Shown one piece after another: positions 57,243-63,245 of a DNA stretch of 63,245 bases. Source of the stretch: Choanephora cucurbitarum (Eukaryota; Mucoromycota; Mucoromycetes; Mucorales; Choanephoraceae). The notes beneath the pieces were generated by a model that searched no databases, was not told the origin of the DNA, and was given only the letters and a program-made list of their open reading frames with translations. The position numbers were made by a program, and so were the translations under genes. The first letter of the stretch is position 1. Every line of letters starts with the position of its first letter. The stretch is taken from NCBI GenBank assembly GCA_025331435.1, contig JAIWNI010000139.1, positions 1-63,245 on the forward strand, in the 5' to 3' direction.

Positions 57243-57736
57243 TATTCATGTAACAATAAAGAAAATAAAAAAGGAAGGAAGGAGAGAGGAGAAGAGAAAG
57301 GACATTGTCAGAAAAAAGCCAGATATTTTGGGTGTCCCAGAGTTTTAATAAAGACATCCGACACCAAGTTGATTGTTGAGTACATACATACGCCACTAAC
57401 TGGAGTACAAAGTCTGTTATGCAGGTATAAGCTATCAAAACACTTTGTTATTTTTGTTTATTCGTGTTTTATCCAGTAAATAATCTCAATGACCTCAGTG
57501 TTTGGAATGGCACACTCGTTGCATTCAAAGCAATCTTTTGAATAGTAATGCAACCATTAATCAGATCTTGATTATATAATGAAGACCGATATGCAGTATT
57601 TTTTTAGGCTACTGAACAAAGGTGGTAAGAAAGCACTTATTTGAGAATTACAGTCAGTAGGGTTTTAGCTGTCTCTCTCAACTTTTTTTTTCTTTTTTCT
57701 CTTTATTCTAAGCAAACTGCACATAGATATCTAGAC
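57243..57736. other. Shared divergent promoter between CDC16 and NPR2
   Basis: 494 bp between start codons of two divergent genes. T-rich leader near 57680-57700 on the NPR2 side. No coding signal. Confidence 0.6.
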
Positions 57737-59438
57737 ATGGAATTCCATGGTTTTCCACGCATTCACAGTATATTTTATGCAGTCTTTGACATCATAAAGG
57801 GTACTGTTGTGAAGCATCAAGTACCTGAGGGAAGCATTACACCACAAGTGCATAACAGTGAATCAGATCTGCAAAGCAACAATACGCTGATCGACTTTGA
57901 ATCTATAAGCGAGTATATCATACCAAAGAAGCAACTCTATAAGCGTCTAGTGACACTAAGTACCAATGGCTACAAAGTGATGGGTTGTCCAGTTGTGTTG
58001 AATGATCATGAGAGATACCGTCATTTCCGTAATGAATTCCGGTTCAATCTCTGTTTTGTTTTTGAAGAAGATGCAGAGACAAGTAGTTATGAAGCTGTGG
58101 TTCGGAAGCTTTCAAGAGTTCTAGAAGGACTAGAGGTTCGAGATTTCTATTCTTAATGTGGGTGTGCCTTTTAAGTTCTTTTCTCTTTTAAAAATAGCTT
58201 GAATGTAATTTTCTGTCCAAAGAGATTAGTTCGGAAGCCCAAACGATACAAAATGTGATTGAGCAATTATTTGAAGATTTAAATAGTTACTGTGAATGCC
58301 AGATTCCAATTAGTAAGTGAAATAGATAGAGTTTCGTCGGCTAAAAGCTAACTTCATCAGATCCGTCTAACACAATCAATATTAAATTGTTTCCTACGTA
58401 TCCTAATCCTCAAACTGTATATGACTATCATGTTCCTGTATGCACTGTCGATGTTAAGAACATGATGAACCCTAATTGGGATATTACTGTCCAGAAAGTT
58501 GCTAGTCATATAAATGGCATCAACCATGTCAAGCGTATAGCAGAGCTAGCGAATGTTAAGCCTGAGTGGGCTAGACAAAGTATGGAGCACATGATGTAAG
58601 ATATTTGCAGCCCTATATATACATATGTGTGTACATTCCTAGTAACGATCTTTTGCTTTGTTCTTCTTTCAAGATACTATGGTTGTATTATCATGATTGA
58701 TATCTTTCAATATTCAAATGTATACGCTGTCAAGCCTGAAATCACACGTTTGTTTGATCCCAAATATGGACTTGCACAAGAATGTGTCAGTTTTATTACA
58801 ATTCCAAGTAAGCTACATTTATCTTCAAGAAAAATTAGTATGGCTGTTATATTCCTAACATTCTCTTTTTAGATGCCGCAGAAATTTCGATAGAAAGAAT
58901 TTATGCTTTGTATTGCGGGTTTAAACATGGTTTGACAGTCAGAGATTGGATTGAGGAACAGCAATTGGCTTTCTTGAATATTGATGAAAGGTATGGATGC
59001 GACTGATGTATCCCGCAATTCAGTTGCTAAGATACTTTTAGACGAGTTATTTCTTTTGGCATCATCAAAGACTTGATCTATAGAGTTCATAAATACCCTA
59101 TTCTCACTACTACAACATCTGGGAATGAAAGCATGAGCCAGCTCGACTTCCCATTGCCCCATCAATACCACCGTGTATTAAACAAGTGTACCGGGCAGCC
59201 CATTCATCCAGATATCATTCCTTTCCTTGATGGTAAACACCATTATGATGAGATATGTACAGAGTTGGAATGTTCTGTCCAAGAACTAGATGAGCAACTT
59301 GGCTGCATGGACAATCAAGAGGAATCAAGTCCTCAAGAGGAGTATGAAATGACAACAGTATATGAGCGTATGACAGAAGATGCTCAGAACGAGGAAGCTA
59401 GACTACCTCAATGGACTGTACAGTTTATATTTAGATAA
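57737..59438 (+). CDS. NPR2: NPR2, GATOR1/SEACIT subunit
   Basis: Part of the GATOR1/SEACIT complex that inhibits TORC1 when amino acids are scarce, through GAP action on Gtr/Rag GTPases. Start ATG 57737 (MEFHGFPRIHSIFYAVFDII), stop 59438, in about six exons. Conserved blocks: KGTVVKHQVPEG, SEYIIPKKQLYKRLVTL, RNEFRFNLCFVFE, NPQTVYDYHVPVCTVDV, INGINHVKRIAELANV, YGCIIMIDIFQYSNVYAVK, ISFGIIKDLIYRVHKYPIL and FLDGKHHYDEICTELECS. The N-terminal longin-like domain and C-terminal winged helices match Npr2/NPRL2. A longer frame upstream of 57737 begins without good context and adds only a hydrophobic stretch, so I used the conserved start. About 450 aa. Confidence 0.9.
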
Positions 59439-60045
59439 GAAAAAAAAGAAAATAAATAGATTTCGTTTATGTCGCCAAACCTAATAGCCTGCCTTTCTTT
59501 TAACTTAAGGTTTTTCTAGTTTATGTTTTCAGAAAATACTTCAGCATTGAAGAATAGCTAGATGACACAAAAGACTCAGAGAGGGAGGGAGAGAGATAAA
59601 CAAGTTTTTTCTTTCTTTCTTGCTCTTTCATTTATTAACTGGCCTTTGTTTTTGTGACACACCAAACCAAAATCATAAAAAAAAAAGGATAAAATTAGCA
59701 CAATGTCGCACACAGATCGACGAAAACTAAATTGTATGCGCTAGTCTATAGGTATCTTGGTTTTTCTGCTACTTCCATCGTTTCTATCCCAATATACTCC
59801 TTATAGCGTACTTTCTTAAACTTTGTGTTCCCCTCAGCTTTCTTGTATCATTAACAGAGACTTAAAAAAATAATGAAATTGAATACGAGACGTGCATGGA
59901 ATCCTATTAATAGAAAACATCTTTTATAAAAAGGCAAACTCATTTCAATTTCGTTGTTGAAAATACATCCTTTCTTTTCGTTTTATTTTACCCATTACCT
60001 TCATTTATACAGAGATCTTATAGATTCTATTTCTTTCTTGACAAA
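59439..60045. other. Intergenic region with promoter of the chitin deacetylase gene
   Basis: 600 bp; contains GAGAGGGAGGGAGAGAG-type sequence (near 59580) and the TATA box listed separately. No gene seen. Confidence 0.5.
59925..59934 (+). promoter_or_regulatory. TATA box of the chitin deacetylase gene
   Basis: TATAAAAAGG lies 112 bp before the ATG at 60046, followed by a T/C-rich leader. Confidence 0.6.
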
Positions 60046-61419
60046 ATGATCTTCAACAAATTAATGATTGCAACTGCAGTTGCACTTTTATATACCACCA
60101 ACGTTTCTGCTCAAGCAGCAGCTGCCGAAGAGACGTATGCTATCCCCAATTCAAAGATTTCCTGGAAGAATCAATATCCTTCAGGCACAACAAAGCCCAC
60201 ACCTAAGCCAGAATGGGTTGCTCTTGTAAAAGATGATCCTGCCCTGAACATCAAAGCCAACATCCTCACAGCTGGTAAAAAAGACTATTTACAACGTGCG
60301 CATAATTTTGATTTACTTACCATTCTATTTGGTAAACAACAATAATTTAGATGGTATCATTCAAAATGCTGATGCTACTGGTAACAACACATACTGTAAC
60401 TGGACTTGGGATGGTTGTGTTAAGCCTACCGATATCGTTCACTGTGTTGATCCTAAGATTTGGGGAACGGTAAGTTAGATTTCAATTTTGTTTATATCAA
60501 TCAAACTAACGGATCAATCATAACTAGAGTTTCGATGACGGACCTTACGAAATTACTCGCGAGCTTCTGAAATACTTGAAGTCCATTGATCGTAAAGTTA
60601 CTTTCTTTGTTGTTGGCAAACAAGTTATTACTTGGCCCGAAGTACTTAAGGAAGCCTATGACCAAGGTCATGAAATTGGTATTCACACATGGTAAGTTAC
60701 TCCTTTTTTTTTTGCAAAGAAAACTGTTGCTTCTGACGAACTAAAATCATTATCTAGGTCTCACTCTGAATTGACCACTATCTCAAATGAACAAATCATT
60801 GGTGAATTGAAGTGGACTGAATTAGCTATTAAAGAAGTCTTGGGTGTAACTCCTCGTTTGATGCGTCCAGTAAGTTACAACTATTTTACTATTGCTCAAA
60901 GTAGACTTACCTTTTCTATAGCCTCGAGGTGATATTGATGATCGTGTTCGATACATTGTCAAGCAACTTGGCTATACACCTGCTATGTGGTCTGTCGACT
61001 CTCAAGATTGGAGAATTACTGCTGGTGGTCAAACTGAAGCTGGTCTTTTAGCCAATGTAACCGAATGGGTCAGCAAGCTACCTTCTATGAAGACTGGTGG
61101 TAACTCGCTCATGCACGATTTGAACAACGTTACTGTTGGTGCTGCTCTGAAGGCCTTGCCAATCTTGCATCCTAAGGTTGAAATCAGCAAAGTGAGTACT
61201 TGTGCTGGCTGGGCTGCAGGCGATGCATACGTCGAAACCTTGGGTAAGGCTGACACCAAGGAGAAGTCTTCTGGCGATAGCAAATCTGGTAGTTCTTCTG
61301 TTACTCCTGCTGCCAAGAATGCTGCTACTGCTGAGAGCGGAGCTCAAGGCCTTGGTGTTTCTGCTGTTAAGGTTACTGCAGTAGCCTCTGTGGTTGCTGT
61401 TCTTGCTGGTCTTATCTGA
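60046..61419 (+). CDS. CDA: Chitin deacetylase, GPI-anchored
   Basis: Secreted enzyme that removes acetyl groups from chitin to give chitosan, a major wall polymer of Mucorales. 373 aa in five exons (60046-60274, 60351-60469, 60528-60691, 60758-60869, 60922-61419). Signal peptide MIFNKLMIATAVALLYTTNVSA. Polysaccharide-deacetylase motifs are complete: WGTSFDDGP (Asp pair), HTWSHS (metal His pair), RPPRGDIDDRVR, MWSVDSQDW and the final LMHD. Several N-x-T sites. A Ser/Ala-rich stalk is followed by a hydrophobic GPI-attachment tail (VTAVASVVAVLAGLI). The two motif-splitting junctions (HTW|SHS and RP|PRG) check out in phase. It sits at the other end of the window from the glucan synthase. Confidence 0.94.
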
Positions 61420-63245
61420 TTTATTTCCTTATTTACATCTTGTATTTCATACACAAAGTCAATTATGTTCTTTAAATTAAACATTTCTATTTGTTCATTG
61501 TTATTTTTTCTTTGTACTGTTTCTATTGTATTGAGTAGCAATTTACTACTTCGATTGTTACTATGTATTTATCTGTTCTACTTTTTCTCGGTTGGCATTT
61601 AAAGTTATATTTATCTAGAAACAACAATGTCTACCCCAGATCAAAATTAGTAAGAAAAGAAAAATCCTGACAACTAATATCAAAAAACATGTGGTGAGCG
61701 AAAATAAATTATATATACAAACGACATATGTTCCTCGAAATGCAGGCGGTTTGAGTAAGGTTGTCTTGAACATGAGAATAGCAATTATTCTAAGGGGGGA
61801 AAGCAAAAACACATAGACACACTTTGGACAAAAATTAATACCTTTTCCTTTGAGTTACCATATCTTTTATCTTTGCTCTGCACTAGTATCATAGTCAAAC
61901 AATCTTTCGACTACATGATTCGGCCTATTGGCTACACTTTTAAATTTTTTTGTTGGTTTAAGATAAATACATGTAACACTTTTTTTTATTGAGATCGTCA
62001 AAAGTTGAATTAGGAGTCAAGATATATGAGTAGTTTTTTCCAATGTTTCCTTGTGGGCTGTTCATATGTTTTCTTTGTCTGAATAGAAATTAATATCAAT
62101 GACTTGTGGTCGTTTCGAATGAACCTGTCAAAAAAGTTGACAACTTTCCTTATTTTACGTATATAGGAAAAAGTTTGAGAATTAAAATTTACTATATACG
62201 ATGTGGCCATCCTATTTTATGAAAACTAAAAGCCTTGAGAGTCTTGTTAAGTGCTTACTGGATTGCTCCCGTTTGAGATGCTTTGATCTGCTTTCTTGAT
62301 TTGCAATATAATAAAGAGCCTTTCATTAAAAAAATAACATAAAACCACAAAACGAATTACTTCGACTAATTTGGAGTTCTGGCAAGTACTCAAACCATTG
62401 TTTGGGTTATCTAATAACGAACACCTAAGTTATCATACATATAACTCAGTTAACATATGTCAAACCGATGGGCAATTTTTACTCTTTGTTCTTTTCTTCA
62501 TGCCTAGGCAATACAGCCTATGAGCTGTCAATCAGTATATCTTGGAATATGAGTTGTGATTTTCAGTCTCTTTCATCCTTTTGATGCGTTAGTCTTTTAA
62601 GATTGGCTGCTTGTATGTTTACTGATACATCCATCTTCCAACAATCCATAACACACCGGTGTATAAGTCTTTTTGGTTGAACTCTGTAGATCAGTACAGC
62701 CATCTCGTTTACATATACTCGCTAGATTGAGATGCTTAATTTTGGATAGCAACGCTATCTTGTTGCATGTAGGCGCATGTTGCATGAGGCTTTTCGAAGC
62801 TAATTGACAAACACCCAATGGAATATATACACCATACCTGTAATGCTAACGGTACTATTTGGCATCCTATAGCTATATGTTTCGATGCTTCTATAATATT
62901 ACTGTCACACACAGCCTGAAACAAACAACACCTGTCTTTCGTATTCCACTATTTGTATGGAGTTTGCACTGTTACTACTTAAATCTCACAATGACACCTA
63001 ATGTACGAATCAAATCTTTTATCACTACTATTGTATGGAAAACTTTTCAATCTCTTCCCCAACGAAGCATCACTCTTATAGCTAATACATTATTCGAATG
63101 GTTAACAACGCATTCAGACGATTAATCACTCATTGAACAGCTTGCTTAAATTCTTTTAGATGTAGTTGTCATCATTAGGATCAACCGATATAAATACTAA
63201 TATCTTTTCCAATGTACTTTTAGCATTGACTTTTGTCATGTAAGA
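61420..63245. other. Right-end intergenic region
   Basis: 1.8 kb. Short frames on both strands near 62597-62924 and 62859-63125 have some Cys-rich or coding-like look but start with TTG or lack splice support. The region contains TATATATAC low-complexity sequence. It may be flank of a gene lying outside the window. Confidence 0.45.

Noticed and set aside
62597..62924. Minus-strand Cys-rich two-exon reading near the right end
   Set aside because: Possible acceptor sites exist (TTTGTTTCAG and GTCAATTAG) but the frames do not join cleanly and the upstream exon was not found; could be a gene outside the window or chance.
62859..63125. 88-codon plus-strand frame at the right end
   Set aside because: Starts with TTG, overlaps the minus-strand candidate, no recognisable domain.

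Overview
The window is a piece of nuclear chromosome from a filamentous fungus, most likely an early-diverging one of the Mucorales type (Mucoromycota). Reasons: AT-rich spacers with long T and CT runs; many short GT-AG introns of about 50-80 nt in most genes; and a typical fungal gene set (1,3-beta-glucan synthase, GPI-anchored chitin deacetylase, a fumarate reductase fused to cytochrome b5). The assignment rests on protein resemblance and gene style, not on a marker gene. I see no rRNA, tRNA, CRISPR array or intact transposon. Gene limits below run from start codon to stop codon and come from splicing by eye. For the genes whose exon coordinates are listed, the summed exons are a multiple of three.

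Left part (1-20,000): the minus-strand FKS-type glucan synthase is cut by the left edge. Next come TIM50 (mitochondrial import), a 2.7-kb spacer, a forkhead transcription factor, a large minus-strand nuclease-helicase (1305 aa: iron-sulfur RecB/Cas4-type nuclease, a middle region that may be a degenerate RNase H fold, and a UPF1/DNA2-type helicase), and a GPI-anchored Lys/Glu/His-rich wall protein.

Middle (20,000-43,000): a 14-exon WDR81/GFS12-type protein (pseudokinase, BEACH, WD40) preceded by a uORF; a 10-cysteine small secreted protein; mitochondrial ribosomal protein mL40; a two-TM protein with a PPxY motif, divergent from a small basic protein; a large Ser-rich single-TM protein; a cyclin of the K/T (transcriptional) type; a minimal bZIP factor; and a glycerol-3-phosphate acyltransferase of the SCT1/GPT2 type.

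Right part (43,000-63,245): kinesin-3 (Unc104/KIF1A type, with FHA and PH domains), fumarate reductase-cytochrome b5 fusion, ethanolamine/choline phosphotransferase, APC/C subunit CDC16 (minus) divergent from the GATOR1/SEACIT subunit NPR2 (plus), and chitin deacetylase. The last 1.8 kb has no gene I can support.

There is no single pathway cluster; this is ordinary mixed fungal gene order. Themes that recur are cell wall (glucan synthase, wall GPI protein, chitin deacetylase), membrane lipid synthesis (GPAT, EPT/CPT) and endolysosomal or nutrient signalling (WDR81-like, NPR2, PPxY protein). The most unusual gene is the nuclease-helicase at 13254-17506, whose layout resembles bacterial TM0106-type RecB-like nucleases.
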